A stretch of DNA of 64,000 nt, taken from NCBI GenBank assembly GCA_019722365.1, contig JADFUC010000043.1, positions 1 to 64,000 on the forward strand. The letters are read 5' to 3'. Origin of the DNA: Lithospermum erythrorhizon. Lineage: Eukaryota; Streptophyta; Magnoliopsida; Boraginales; Boraginaceae. The notes under the pieces are model-generated. The model saw nothing but the letters and a program-made list of their open reading frames with translations. It did not search any database and was not told the origin of the DNA. The translations under genes and the position numbers were made by a program. Every line of letters begins with the position of its first letter. Position 1 is the stretch's first letter. Below, piece after piece: positions 25,976 to 37,429 of the stretch.

Positions 25976-27120
25976 CACCATATAATGTAATAAAAAAATA
26001 AATGATGGCTTTCATAATAAAGAATATTGTACAAATAAACAAAATATTAATTTTTAGTAATATAAACATACTGTACATATATATGAAACAAAATGAATAA
26101 AAATATAAACATTATTTAAACATTGAATATGAGCATTCATAATAAGGAATACTAATTATTTTGATTAAATATAAACAACTATTTAAACAGTTATTTTTCA
26201 TACTAGAACCAAATAATAAACAAGTTAATATATAAATAAAACAAGTTAAGAAAATATAATATACCTCAAATCAAAATTGAATTTGCTACAAAAAAAAAAA
26301 GACAAGCTTAGTATATAACATTATAATAAAAAATATGAAATCAATACATTAACTTCTAATAACCAACCACAAAGAAAATGAAGAAAACTAAAATTACCAA
26401 ATGCCAAAAGAACATTTGAAGAATAAGAAACGGATTTTCATATGTTATATTTATGGGGAGGACACGATAGATAGTACGATTTTTTGAATTTTGAATTTCC
26501 CCGCTTATCGCAAACGCCTCAAACCCGCCATACTATAAAGCTTTTTCCCGCTTAGTCAAAATTTTTGTCCCTAATAAACCCAACACTTCACACAAATGTC
26601 ATACAAAAATTATGATATTTACGAAAATAGTATAACGTCAATAAATGTCGCATAATATCTTTATATTAATAAATTAAACTATAACGCCATAGAAACGACA
26701 TAGGGAAAAAATTAAATCATAAAATACTTTTGTTATTAATAAATTAATTATTATAACGTCACAAAAATGTCATATGATATCTTTTATATTAATAAATTTA
26801 ATCTAGAACGCCGCAAAAACGACATACAAAAAATGAAATCATAAAAATGTTTCTGATTTTAATAAATTATTATCACAACGTCACAAAAAATGTGATATCA
26901 TATCTTTATATTAAATAAATTAAATCGCAATCCGCCACACAAACGACATGTATACAAAATTCTTTCTCAAATAAATACTTTAAACCCGAATGAAACTCCC
27001 GCGAATATATGAAACTCCTTACTACCAATATACCTCAAATTGTATAATACATATATCAAATAACTCAGTTTATAAAATAAATGTTAAACAAGTACATAAT
27101 ACATTATTAGATAACGTGCA

Positions 27121-27855
27121 CTAATAATTCTCGTCATTCTCATCATCGTCATCGCCATCGCCATCGCCGTAATCACTTTTTTACCCATTATCTTCATCGT
27201 AAATACAAGGACTTCGCCTATCATCATCGTCATATTTTCCCCATTGCTCAAAGAATATTATCATTATCTAGCTCTATTGCTGTTGAATCCGTACTGCACT
27301 GCTGCTCTTTCTCTTCCCGAAAGAACCGACATCGCCATCTTTCTGAATATTGGGCCTAATCATCAATTCGAATTCTTGCAAATGTTTTTGATTTGAACCA
27401 CTCCATTCAAGATAAGCTTCTATCATCCGAAACATAGTCGATGTAGAACATTATTAAGGCCATGGTGCAAGGATAAAAATATCATCCGATTGTAAACCTT
27501 TTCCTTGCTTTTCTGCACGACCTCGCCTTAAAGGACCAAGATCCACCTCGTATCGAACCAATGACACTAATAAGACAACCTGCCTGCTCAAACCGTTATA
27601 TCTCAACTCCCATACTTCTTGAAGAACTCCGTAGTAATCAACATGCTCACTATCTGAATAACAAGACCCTTTCACACAAACACCACTATTATTTGTCGAC
27701 ATTGCCCCTGCACCATTTCGTGTGTCGAAGTAGTATCCATTTGTGTAAGACTCAGAATTATTGGATTTCCTTCGTGACCAAGAGCTGCGTAAATAGTCGT
27801 TGGTCGATATTCTCCATATTATGTCAGACCTAGAAAATATATATCCGTGCATCAA
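27121..27855 (-). pseudogene. CACTA transposase C-terminus (DUF4216 region)
   Basis: The minus-strand frame at 27855-27454 contains NNSGVCVKGSCYSDSEHVDY followed by YGVLQEVWELRYNG and QVVLLVSLVRYEVD. This is the DUF4216 pattern at the end of plant CACTA (TNP2-type) transposases. Downstream, in other frames, an acidic tail of repeated D, G and E residues ends at a stop at 27121-27123, also typical. The catalytic RNase H-like part is missing because the element is cut at 28116, and frame changes separate the domain from the tail. Confidence 0.8.
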
Positions 27856-29663
27856 TTAGTTTAATACTAACTTCACAACCGAAATATAATATAATGTAAT
27901 TTAAGTAGTTAAAACTGTTATTAAAACTAGTAACTTACATAATTTCTCAAGTGTTGTATAAAATTATCATTAACTATTTGATCCCTTTGATCAGACTCAT
28001 TTCAGATGTTGTCCTCAATCATATCATGGTACTCCTGGCTTAAAATTATTGAATTACGGTAAATTATTAGTATTTATACATTAATGAAATAAAGTAGTTA
28101 TCAACAATTAAATTATTGTCAGAACGACTCCGCCTGCGTGGCCCCCCGAGGTCAGACCGCTACAAACCTCAGATAATCGTGAGTCACCAACGATGGATAA
28201 CAATAAAAATGACTTCTTTTACATCATAAATAAAACAATACAACTCGTCCATCGGGTGAACTAACCAATAGTACAACAACTGAAAATCATAATATAAATA
28301 CACATCAAATAATTTGTTATACATCTCGAGACAACAATAATTATTACATACAACCGAAACTTCAAGAAGATAAAAGTATGACTATTGACGTCTTCAAGCC
28401 ACCGTCGCCATCTTCAAGTGGTACGCAGCCTACTCGGCCAATGGATAAATGGGTCATTCCAAGAACAAATCCCAGTACGAATGCCCGCCCATAAAGAATA
28501 GGAGTCGCCTAAAAGTCGAGTGAAAATAAATACATGTAATTTAACCTACCTGGTCCGCACGGTCAATAATAGTTTCATTTTTAGATTCCTCACCTATTTA
28601 GAGACTATATACCCCGAGTATTATTATTGCTTAGGTTACTCGTCACAAAATAAAACTTTCCTTATTGAGCTTTCTAAGCTAACACTACGATAACCACGCT
28701 CGTCAACAACTCACAGTACACATAATTACAAGAGGTATTTCTCTATCTATTATCTTTAAGTATGGCTAATTTCAATATAATATGCACCTCGACCATAGCG
28801 ATAACTTAAGCGTATATCTTAACCTCTCATGGCTCATGCGTACAACTCAATCACTTATCTTTAGTTCACTTGAAAGTACTACTCCCCAATTTACAATCAT
28901 ACTCCTCATGACAAGCATTGTTCATAAGACCTTCCAAATATATGCATTTCTTAATATGGTGATATATATCTTAAATTGAGATAACCTAAGAAATGCAGAT
29001 TTATCTTCCCAATTCTCCATTTAGTATCACCGAACTTGTTACCTCCATTTAGTATCGGGTCGTGGTTAGATCAGAACTTATATTCTAGCACATTTGAATT
29101 TAGTTTTCCACCATATATATAAAATATCATCAACATCATCGGCGATTAGTATAAACTTGAGTTTATAATTTATAACTCTAATATTCTCGTTCAAAGGTAT
29201 ACAAATCGTAGCCATAAAAGATATATAGAACATATCTAACAAAGAGCGATGTGCGGTAAGGCTGGCGAAAATAAATACCGTATCACGAAGAAAAATAGTT
29301 GCTTGAGCAAAATTTCTGGCGGCAAAATGAAGTATAACCATCAAAGCAACATTGCTAGCACAACAACAAAGAGATTAGAATAATTAAGTAAGTAGTCAAA
29401 TATGAATAAAATACGTAATGTATCTCACAGGGATTATCGAGGATAAAAGTCATACAACACAATTCCACGCATGAAGTCACCAGACATAACACATGAATAT
29501 ATAATAGAGAGGATTCGATAAGCACGCAATCACCCAAATGAAATCACGGAGACTCAAACAGCGACTAAAACTACAGTCGTGAGCCTCGCATCTCGTATCC
29601 CCACCGGTATACCATCCTCACAATGCGCATATACTCAATCCGTCTACTGCGGGGAATGGACAA

Positions 29664-30130
29664 TCAACAAATGCCTCGCTTATACCCGCGAGTATAAGGC
29701 CAAAACGCACTTATACACAAAGTATAAGGCACACAGCGCTTATACACAAAGTATAAAACCTTAGCTATACCGTAGTATAGGGCCACATCGACAATGCCTG
29801 ACAAAGTAATCAAAGAGAGTATACAGCAGCTATACCGTAGTATAGAGACCCAAACCTGCAGCTATCTACCGCTGGTATAGGGCCACCTCGGCTTGATACC
29901 TGCGGCAAAGCGATCCAAGAGAATCATACATGGCGACATACCGTAGTATAGGGCCACCGACAATGCACACAGCAAGCGATCAAAGAGAATCATACGCCGC
30001 GGCCTCTAGTAGTATAGGAGGGCCCAGACACATGCCTTTATACCGTAGTATAGGGCCACCTCGACAATGCCTTGACAAAAGCGATCAAAGAGAATCATAC
30101 CTTGTATTTATACCGTAGTATAGGGCCAAT
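29664..30130. repeat. minisatellite of about 68 bp with palindromic core
   Basis: The core TATACCGTAGTATAGGGCCA recurs near 29764, 29830, 29938, 30041 and 30110, with shorter half units between. Spacers resemble TCGACAATGCC and AGCGATCAAAGAGAATCATA. Just before it, 29664-29760 holds CTTATAC..GTATAAGGC units like those of copy 4. Confidence 0.85.
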
Positions 30131-30324
30131 ATAGCGTCATATCACAAGGAAGGAGAGTCGCTAATCCTAGTAGTCCCAACTATAGGGTCATATCCTAATA
30201 TAAAGTCACCTCAAAATCATACATAACTCCATGTTGCCTCAATAACCAACTACTTTACTTCCAACGATAGCAAAGCATCACGACTGTCACGTCCACACAA
30301 TGCGTAAATCAATCATGACGCGAA

Positions 30325-30545
30325 GGCCACATAAATACCACCAGAGAAAGTGCCGACAAAGCCCACGTAAATACCACAAGTGCCGACAAGGCCACATAAA
30401 TACCACCGGTTAAAGCAAAGGCCACATAAATACCACAAGTGCGTCAAGAATACCTGATACATGTGATCTTGAAACAAAGCCACATAAATACCACGGGGGG
30501 TACCGTCGAATACGTAATACCAAGTGCTAAATGACCACATAAATA
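30325..30545. repeat. second minisatellite in LTR copy 5
   Basis: The segment GCCACATAAATACCAC recurs about six times (near 30327, 30362, 30396, 30420, 30478 and 30534) with spacing of 24-58 bp; AAGTGCCGACAA is a common spacer. Its complement resembles 15070-15100 in copy 2. Confidence 0.8.
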
Positions 30546-31939
30546 CCCACGAAATTGCCGTCGAAAGTACATATCTGAAAATTAAGTTGGGAGTTCGGGG
30601 CCATCAACACCTCCAAAACCGACCTTCAATCTTTAGCGAATAGAGTCACATAATCATATTAGGCTCAGCATGTCGATACAACCATTTTATGTATACCGTT
30701 CCCCGTAATCATATCAGCGAGGACATATGCGCCATTCACACATAATTATATTACAAAGAAGACACATGCACCACTTTACACATAATTATATTACAAGGAC
30801 AGGTACACCATTTAAAGGAAGTACATAAGGTGATACATGTGAGATAAGTACTCGCTTTCTACTTGGCTATCACCAAAGTCCTCACGAGCGATCACGGGCG
30901 TTGCCCTTCCAGCGGTCAAGGGCCTAAGGAAAGTGTACTCGAGGAACTAATACCAAAAATTCGTTCACAGAATAAACATTACCAACTCTCATCAGACGAT
31001 TTTCATGATCTAGCATGGCCGGGCAAACTATCGAATTATAAACTCATCGGACATGACCAAATGTCCGATCGCCACTAAAATTCCATCTTATCATTTATCA
31101 TTACAAATTAACTTATATGTCATTAATAGTTAATCGGCGAGGTCCCTAATTAACAATCTATACTCAGAAATATCAATTATATCTCGACTTGAAAATATTA
31201 CTTTTTCAACCTAAGCGCCTTTAATGAATTTTAAATCACCCGATTTAACATCCGCGATAATATAATAAGGTCCCAATTAAAACTCCACCACACATTTTAA
31301 AGTCTTGTAAGAAATATCACCCCTCAAAGTCAGCGAAACCTAGAAAAGTCAACTTCGACATGCGCGTCCTCGAGCCGAGCTCGTCGAGATTTAATGCGCT
31401 TATATCGTCACGGAACCCATGGCTTGACTAAGATTTATCGTAAAAATTCAGGTATGTAAAAAGTCAGCAAAAGTCAACTATCTCAAAACCCAAGAAATAT
31501 CTAAAGAAAGACTTGAAATTTCTTACCTTTCGAAAGAGAATGATAGGGAAGAATGATATTCTCTGGCTTGATCTTGAGTTTGGCGACAATCGAAGAGAAA
31601 TGGAAAGAAAAATGTTCAAGGGAGATGGAGATATTCGGCATAAGGGAAAGAGGAAAGATGATGTTGCTTTGTGATGATATGGAGGATATGTATGAATAGA
31701 TATTTAAAAAAAACTTCGGAGTCCCGTTCGGTTTCGGTTGGTGCAAAACTTATCGTACTTAAATCTCCACGAACCCGATTTCAAAGATAAAATTCTTCCA
31801 TGGCAAACACTACTAAATTATAAATGAAATTCGGCTCAAAAGTTTTTCTGAGAAATAATATTATCATCGAAAAAATTTATACTATTCCAGCGGGTCCACT
31901 GAGCCAGAAATTTTTTTTTTTTTATAGCGAGTTATTACA

Positions 31940-33271
31940 GTATCATTATGAATATACAAACTAAAAATGAAAGATACATGCACAGTTAAGATGTGATACC
32001 CAGGTGCATCGCGATGTCTAAGAGACACGATCTAATAGATCGTTGTATCGAAATCAATTTGGATCATAGTCTCTTTACCATAAAAATAGTACATCTTGGC
32101 GGCGCATAACATAAGAAATCCACCAATCCACATGTGATGTGTGAACAATGAGAGTTGTGTACATGAGTGATATCTAGATATGGATAAGGCGGCATGGAAT
32201 ACATATGGTGAGGCTACAGCTTGATAGTTAAAGAGCCTAACATTGGAGTTAGAGATAATTGAGCATTCCATGGCGTTGGTAGGATCTCATATAGGCCTTT
32301 GTAATGCGACCTATAAATGGACCTTTTATGAGATTCCTAAAAGCATGTCTTTGATACCATGACCAATGCCCCATTTGGTCCTATCGTATTACCGCTATGA
32401 GAAAAATTGCGATAGCTAAATGATAAGCAATATCGAGTCAACCATAGACCCCTGTTCTTTGGATCTAATCCTCCACGAAAAGTAAGAAATTCCATATTTT
32501 GACCAATTTAAGGTGAAAAAGGGGGTTGCTCCTTCGGCAAAGCGAGATAAAGTTGAGCCAAAGATCAGATTCAAGATAAATTCATGAGGAAGTGGTATCT
32601 CTTTTAGGAGTACTCCGGCGTTTAGAAATTGGTTAATGGAGTAGAATACATGCACTTGATGTCCCGCCCAAGAGAGAGACCGAGTCTAGTAGCCCCACTA
32701 AATGGTGATTCAACATAGATTCACATCTTGAAACCATGCCAATTTGGAGCTTCTTTATGAATGATAATGAAGCCGGCTTCCGACAAAAAGCATTAGTACA
32801 AAGATCGATGCACGATTGCGGTCCTGATAGAGTTGTAATTCCTTTAGTTATTCCAAACTTTAAGCAAATGCAAGAAAAAACTAGAGGTTATTTGTATTCC
32901 TAAAACCTCCGCCCACATCACCATTCCAATATTTCTTTATTGGCGAACCACAGGCACTAGGTCCAATGTGAGTTGGATCAACTTGCTTGTAGTGGAAAAA
33001 GCGAGCACCGTGTAAATCATTACCGCTGTTAAAAGAAGATGATGGAGAGTTGCCAGAAATGGGCACTAAATACTTTTCAAGAGATCTCTTCCAAAAATCC
33101 AGCAGTATGGCTATCAAAATCGTGAGCATCGGCATGTAGTTCGGATCCATGTGGTAATGCTCGAACCTTTAGCTATTGTTCTTGAAAAATAGCTGAGTTT
33201 TCTCGAAAGAAGTTTTAAAGGATCTATCTACGAAATATTGAAGCTTACAGTTTCGACAAGCGAATAATCAT
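31940..33271 (-). pseudogene. psaA: psaA fragment, photosystem I P700 apoprotein A1
   Basis: A start codon at 33269-33271 is followed by MIIR, as in plastid psaA. Later segments include FHGARFSNY-like GARFFHYKQVDPTHIGPSA, NGDVGGGFR, then [57 protein letters not shown] and finally YIHNDT-like sequence at the junction. Several frames are needed and about 20 residues after LNWSKY are missing. The copy ends inside the codon series for HNDT, where LTR copy 5 begins. The intact gene encodes about 750 residues of a membrane-spanning photosystem I core protein; roughly the first 500 are represented. Confidence 0.92.
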
Positions 33272-33921
33272 TGGTCTCCTCTTTCCGGACAACATACAGA
33301 GGGCCATGTGATCTAATAATAATTAGTGAACAACTTTGAGAGATATTTCTATAATTAGTTTGATTTCTCTTCTATTTGCTATATATATATATTTTCTTCA
33401 ATTCACTAAGAGCAATTATGATATGGAAGTCGATCGGGGCGAGTGGGCTGGGATCTATTATGACATAGCCACCATGAGGCGCTCATGGGACCTTTTTGTC
33501 TTGTTTGGGGGCTTTCAATTCGGGCAAGGACTTTTATACAACCTAGTGTACATTCAAATCTCGATTATTAGTTTTTTTTAAATGGAGCCTCATCTTTTAC
33601 ATAGAAGATAGAGTACCTATTCCAAATCGCGCGAGCAACCATTGTAAATTACTAATATTTAAAGAAAAAATCTGTTTAATAAAAAAGAAAAAAATCGAAT
33701 TTTGTATTCTCTACATGCTCCTTTTTTCTCACTTTCTAATACAAAATCACGGGGATTAAATAGAAGGTTTAGAAGGGATATAATGAAATTCTTTGATTAC
33801 TTCTTCCCAAAGAAAGAATGATCCATTTTTTTGATAGGTCCAACGTGAGTCAATTCTAATAAATAGAATATTCGAACTTTAGATATGTGAAAATCTAATA
33901 AATAAGCGGCATGCTTCTTTT
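33272..33921. other. plastid psaA-ycf3 spacer, decayed
   Basis: Lies between the psaA start and the end of ycf3 as in plastid genomes, and has the matching length and AT-richness. Open frames here are chance. Confidence 0.7.
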
Positions 33922-34075
33922 TTATTCAAAGCGTCTAAGTGATCTTCAACCAATTATGTGCTTCAATATAATTACGAGGGGTAAGTGTGATAACTGTTTC
34001 AATACTCGGGGGCTTGATCCAGGCTGGCCTCCGTAATTCAGAATCTCCTATTTGAATGGCATGTTCTCCTCGATT
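33922..34075 (-). pseudogene. ycf3: ycf3 exon 3 (photosystem I assembly factor)
   Basis: The minus strand reads [13 protein letters not shown], then after a short disrupted stretch [16 protein letters not shown] and the remains of RRFE before TAA at 33922-33924. This is the third exon of plastid ycf3 (a TPR protein needed to assemble photosystem I). A one-base loss before the last residues and other changes make it non-functional. Confidence 0.9.
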
Positions 34076-34824
34076 GGAATAGGCGGAATTCAATTCAGCA
34101 CATAAGAACCATACTTGAGTTTTCCTATCTGCATGCATTTCGATAATCAATTGCTTGGTGTCCCTTTTTAATCTATTATATCTAAGGAATGAGATTCATC
34201 ATGGTTTACATACGGTTAACCAAAAAAGAGGTTAATTTTGATGAGGTTTCAAACTAAAAATTGAATTAACCTGTTTTGTTTAGTTTATCTTTTTTCCACC
34301 TTTAGAAGAATAAAGCATAAGGTATTTCTACTATCATTAGAATTTTGTGAAAGGTAACTATCTCGGTTGCATATAGAATCATGAAAAGACTTTCCTTCAA
34401 AGACTTCTTATCTTTGGGGATCTAATCCATGCACGGCCTTTCGAGGGCTTTAGTGGATCGACTCTATTACATAGAGTTGATTCCCTCTCATTTTATCTCA
34501 CGTCATGAGATAAGTATATATATCATGAAGAGTATAAATAAATAGGCGATTATTGTGCTTATAGGCAAAAGAAACCCGCTAATTAATCTTTCTGATGCTT
34601 CTCTATCCAATTAGATCCTTTCTTATCCATAAGAAAGAAAGTAGCTGGGAGTATATTAATTTCTTCATGTTAAACTTGATGAGAGTTTCTTTTTTTTTAC
34701 TCTGTTGCTAAAAATCATTGTTTTTAGGCGATGCATATGTAGAAAGCCTTTATTTTAGTATTTACTAGAAAATTGGATTTTTCTTTCTTTTTTTTTATTT
34801 CTATAGTGGAGACTAAGTCGCTTG
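34076..34824 (-). pseudogene. ycf3 intron 2, plastid group II intron remnant
   Basis: Spans the gap between ycf3 exons 2 and 3 with a length of about 750 bp, normal for this intron. The start reads close to the plastid GTGCGACTT donor pattern (AAGCGACTTAG). Confidence 0.65.
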
Positions 34825-35050
34825 CGTAATGATGAATCCTGACCACTTATTATTAAGCTTGTGGTAAGAGCAGTTTCGTTCTAATGCTGAAAATAACTTG
34901 TTTCAGCTTTTTCATGGCGGATGAGATTCTGTTATAATTATACTTAACCGATCCATAGGGGATTAATCTCTAGTCGCCGACTTCATAATAATTTTGTAAA
35001 GCTTCGCATAATTTCGCCCCGGACAGGCGACATCGTTAAATTCGTTCAGT
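34825..35050 (-). pseudogene. ycf3: ycf3 exon 2 remnant
   Basis: In three frames the minus strand gives MSPVRGE for MSAQSEGN-like, then RLEINP, and a final PQA..ISG..SSLRK segment in the place of PQAFNNMAVICHY. Length is close to the plastid exon. Exon 1 was not found. Confidence 0.75.
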
Positions 35051-35200
35051 GATTAAAGAATCTCCGTTTCAAAAGGCAAATGCGTAAGATTTTTCATCTC
35101 ATCACGGTCTCACTTGACAATGCATAATGAGAATTATATATGGAATCTAAATCAAACAAATTCAAATCTTCTCGTGGGCGATTAGGGCTTGTGTTTTTTA
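35051..35200. other. plastid fragment junction zone
   Basis: ycf3 similarity fades here and rpoC2 similarity begins beyond. I cannot place the junction to the base. Confidence 0.5.
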
Positions 35201-36945
35201 CAAGAAATCTCACAGCCAACCATGCTACAAGAGATATTTTTTAACATTAAAGGTGTTGGCCTAAATAGAAATGATAACTCATGGCATTTTTTGTTTTTAA
35301 CGCCTCCTAATTTCCGAGAATTAGTCACTTGGCTTGACCTTAGATGGTTTCACGGGTATCAAAGTGATCTGAGCGAGATGGATGTTAGATTTGTCCCAAA
35401 CCATTCTTTTTATTTTAGTCTCTCCCGACTTCTTCACGAAATATCGAACTAAAGATTTGTGTATCGCCCGATTATTAGTTACCAAGATGTTAGAAGTCTC
35501 AGCTTGACATAAAGAAGGGAGAATATGGCGTTTATTTGATCTTTGATCGCGTGGGTGAGGGAGACTGAAACATCGTGGTCCCCACAATAATATCCATAAA
35601 TGACATTTTTTTTGGTAATAGATATGAACATTACCATATATAAGTGCAGTGCATGATACACATCGATACTCAGGAGTGCATTCGCCTCGAGTCATAATCT
35701 ACGAAATTGCTTGTTCGGATTCTACATATTGATTATTTTTGAACTAAGAAAACTTTGAGGTGGAATATTCACATTATGTATAATATCTTCCTCGATAGTT
35801 ACACTCTGAGTCTATAGAACATAAAAAGTGGGGCGTCCATGATGTGTATGCGTGTCGGATGAACCAAACCCTCATTAAATTTGATTTTTCCATTAGAAGG
35901 GTGGGCATGTGTGCAATACCCCACACAATGAATACTCCACCGGTATGAAAGTTTAATGTTAATTGAGTACAGTTCTCGATTGATTGACCCTTGATATGCA
36001 CAACTTACTCCCGATTCAACAGTGCATGCATAGGTTGGACTCCGACCATAACATAATCGACAAATCCAAGATGTACTCCTACAAGTAATGGAGTTCGAAT
36101 AGATATTAGTTGTGCCTTAGAAAAGTTATAAATCTATTTACAAGTCGATCGATATGCTTGATTTCGGTGACAATACATCTGAGAATCCATATATATATAT
36201 CATATTACCGACCAATTAATGTTTTGGGTGAAATTCTTTCGGCATCATCCCATTTCGAGGATTCACGAGAAATATCCCTAACACGTTCGCAATCTGTTCG
36301 GCGTACAACTTGATGTGTTGAAGCTACTTCAAAGTCTACTCGTGAGATACCCGTCATCGATGTTCATCTGATGCTCGGCGACCCTTTTATGGGCTCGTGG
36401 CAAGAAATTATATTACGGTAAAAGAGGCCTCACGTAAATTGCTTTGAATGGGTAAATCAATCATTTTGCGCGAGGTCGACATTAATCCTCTCATTACTAC
36501 TAATTGATGTACGAGATGCGTTTCCTCACAGCTCCCAAAAAAGACATCATATGAGCGGATTAAAAGGGTGAGTCATCTAAAATTATGATTCATTTCTTGT
36601 CGCAAATATTCATGGCATACCATATTTTAATGGATTGAGTGTAATTTTTCTACCGCGTGTACATTCCATAATGGTGGTGTTTTTCCAAATTCAAACTTTT
36701 GTTGTTCAACATCTTGTACTAGCCATCTTTTAGAAGGTATTGTTAAAAGATCATCAATTCTAATAAGGAAATGGATGGCGATGGCTGTTGAAAACCCGGG
36801 GTTTTGACTTGATCGAAGATGTGTGGTGTATATGCCGATACGAAGTGATCTATTAATCGACTAATAGAGTCGTTTCATGGCGATTCCGTCTATCGCTTTA
36901 TTGTGAAGACTAGGTTAGCGCGTTACGCCATAAAAGTACCTCCAT
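35200..36945 (-). pseudogene. rpoC2: rpoC2 5' part, plastid RNA polymerase beta'' subunit
   Basis: The start codon at 36943-36945 is followed by MEVL and KAIDG.AMKRL, then [44 protein letters not shown]. Near 35960 come GQSIE, TQLTL and FHTGGVF, then KSNLMRVWF for KIKFNEDLV, and near 35600 YGNVHIYYQKKCHLWILL. The first about 560 of roughly 1390 residues are represented. Frameshifts and stops occur throughout. The 150-bp distance to rpoC1 is that of plastomes. Confidence 0.92.
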
Positions 36946-37095
36946 ATTCAGTAGTAGATTTTGACAATGGGTTTGAGTCGATTGATTGGAAAAGCGCCCA
37001 CTTAATCTTGTTTTGATTAAATTCCAGAACTATAATCCTAGTTGAATTGGAGGCACAATTCCTGCGGTATCATAGAATGACTTGCCTTAGCAATT

Positions 37096-37420
37096 AGGTA
37101 TACCATATGAGCGAGGCTTGAGAAAACCCCTGTGTAAGCCTTGATTTCGATAAAGAGAAATATGACCACTTGATCACAAGGAGACTATCTAGAATTCATA
37201 ATGGACTTCGATAGGAGTTTCTCTTGAAGCAAATAATCAGCATTTGATCTAGTGCCACGAACCCTGAGGACTATCTAAATTGATTAGTTTGGCGATAAGC
37301 TCCAATTGCATCATAAAATTATAAAAACGGGTTCTTTCATATAATAATAGTTATTATTGTCATTTTTTTATTTTATTAGTTTACGATTGATAGGTTGCTT
37401 ACCTATTTACACAAATACCT
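37096..37420 (-). pseudogene. rpoC1: rpoC1 3' end, plastid RNA polymerase beta' subunit
   Basis: The minus strand ends at TAA (37096-37098) with GFSQASLIWYT in place of GFSRACSYGT, preceded by ETPIEVHYEF, GHISLYRN and, further upstream, LDSPQ and EPVF. Only the last about 110 residues remain; exon 1, the intron and most of exon 2 are deleted. Confidence 0.88.
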
Positions 37421-37429
37421 TCACGATTT

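Larger units (their letters stand above)
24872..28116 (-). mobile_element. CACTA (En/Spm) transposon, 3' part
   Basis: The left terminus begins CACTACTACGCG on the plus strand, the diagnostic CACTA end. Next come about 2 kb of AT-rich subterminal DNA with dense ACGCCACAC/ACGTCACAC motifs, then the C-terminal part of the transposase on the minus strand. At 28117 a copy of the long LTR family starts, so the 5' half of the transposase and the other terminus are missing. The orientation means the transposase would have been read from right to left. Confidence 0.8.
28117..31939 (-). mobile_element. long LTR family copy 5, longest copy
   Basis: It starts TGTCAGAACGACTCCGCC on the plus strand and ends GCGAGTTATTACA at 31939, giving about 3.8 kb, the most complete copy here. 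It contains two minisatellites (29664-30130 and 30325-30545) and near 31500-31700 a block matching the transcribed-looking part of copies 1 and 2. No gag or pol frame is present. The left flank is CACTA DNA (ATTAT) and the right flank is psaA-derived plastid DNA (GTATC), so the flanks do not form a target duplication. Confidence 0.75.

Noticed and set aside
27454..27855. Independent host gene
   Set aside because: The NSGV..DYYGVL..WELRY pattern is that of the DUF4216 region of CACTA transposases, and a CACTA terminus lies downstream.
30863..31078. Open frame of 71 residues in LTR copy 5
   Set aside because: No domain and no conservation with the other LTR copies; non-coding repeat DNA.
33336..33581. 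Plus-strand open frame of 81 residues in the plastid block
   Set aside because: It covers the psaA-ycf3 spacer and is antisense to nothing coding; a chance frame.
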